Source: Eubacterium sp. OM08-24 (GTDB taxonomy: Bacteria > Bacillota > Clostridia > Oscillospirales > Acutalibacteraceae). Taken from it: a DNA stretch of 34,283 bases. Below the pieces are notes generated by a model, which did not search any database, had not been told where the DNA came from, and saw only the letters and a list, made by a program, of their open reading frames with translations. The stretch covers positions 21,945-56,227 of the forward strand of contig NZ_QSTA01000013.1 of assembly GCF_003438075.1 (NCBI RefSeq), given 5' to 3'. A program made the position numbers and the translations under genes. Positions 34,275 through 34,283 of the stretch are shown here, one piece after another; the first letter of the stretch is position 1; each line of letters starts with the position of its first letter.

Positions 34275-34283
34275 TATTTTTAT

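Overview
The window looks like a piece of the origin-proximal chromosome of a low-GC anaerobic Clostridia (Oscillospiraceae/Ruminococcaceae-like Firmicute). The evidence is the order mnmE, mnmG, rsmG followed further on by parA, parB, serS with two consensus parS sites, AGGAGG-type ribosome sites with some TTG and GTG starts, sigma-A-like promoters, class I fumarase, and a DUF6062-type protein. I see no tRNA, rRNA or CRISPR array. Species cannot be named from the sequence alone.

Layout. 395-5586 holds tRNA/rRNA modification genes mnmE, mnmG, rsmG and a TatD nuclease, all on +. 5737-7978 is an OmpR-type response regulator with its sensor kinase, followed by a decayed DUF3990-like gene. 8485-10296 is a divergent pair of AraC-family regulators. 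10712-13731 is an AT-richer cassette: an XRE repressor divergent from three genes (two zinc-ribbon proteins and a small GDGFF-motif protein) with three evenly spaced operator-like sites between them. 13976-15395 encodes the two fumarase subunits. 15868-18319 carries an esterase, a Cys-rich DUF6062-like protein and a stand-alone CinA/PncC domain. 18493-22354 is the malQ-glgP glycogen/maltodextrin operon with a strikingly different, expression-optimised codon use. 22637-26393 is the parS-parA-parB-serS-yjbR-parS block. 26398-30997 holds housekeeping genes: a Cof-type HAD and endonuclease III on minus, a HAD and an MTA/SAH nucleosidase on plus, then a flavin-binding protein and xpt on minus. 31137-33915 is an AT-rich three-gene minus-strand unit (unknown small protein, HD phosphohydrolase, HNH_2 protein) that looks accessory. 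The window closes with an AT-rich spacer and an imperfect palindrome resembling an IS3-type end.

How parts work together. MnmE and MnmG form one tRNA wobble-uridine modification complex; RsmG modifies 16S rRNA. MalQ and GlgP together break down alpha-glucans to glucose-1-phosphate and glucose. ParA, ParB and the parS sites form the chromosome segregation system. The two fumarase subunits make one Fe-S enzyme.

The most unusual signal is not a gene. A family of modular intergenic repeats recurs at nine or more places between genes (largest copies at 13-348, 2030-2195, 15462-15696 and 29496-29820). It is built from up to four small hairpins. In at least one stem both sides have changed together between copies, and another stem is kept while its loop varies, which suggests selection for folded RNA or DNA. 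Other candidates are the XRE/zinc-ribbon cassette and the HD-HNH unit.
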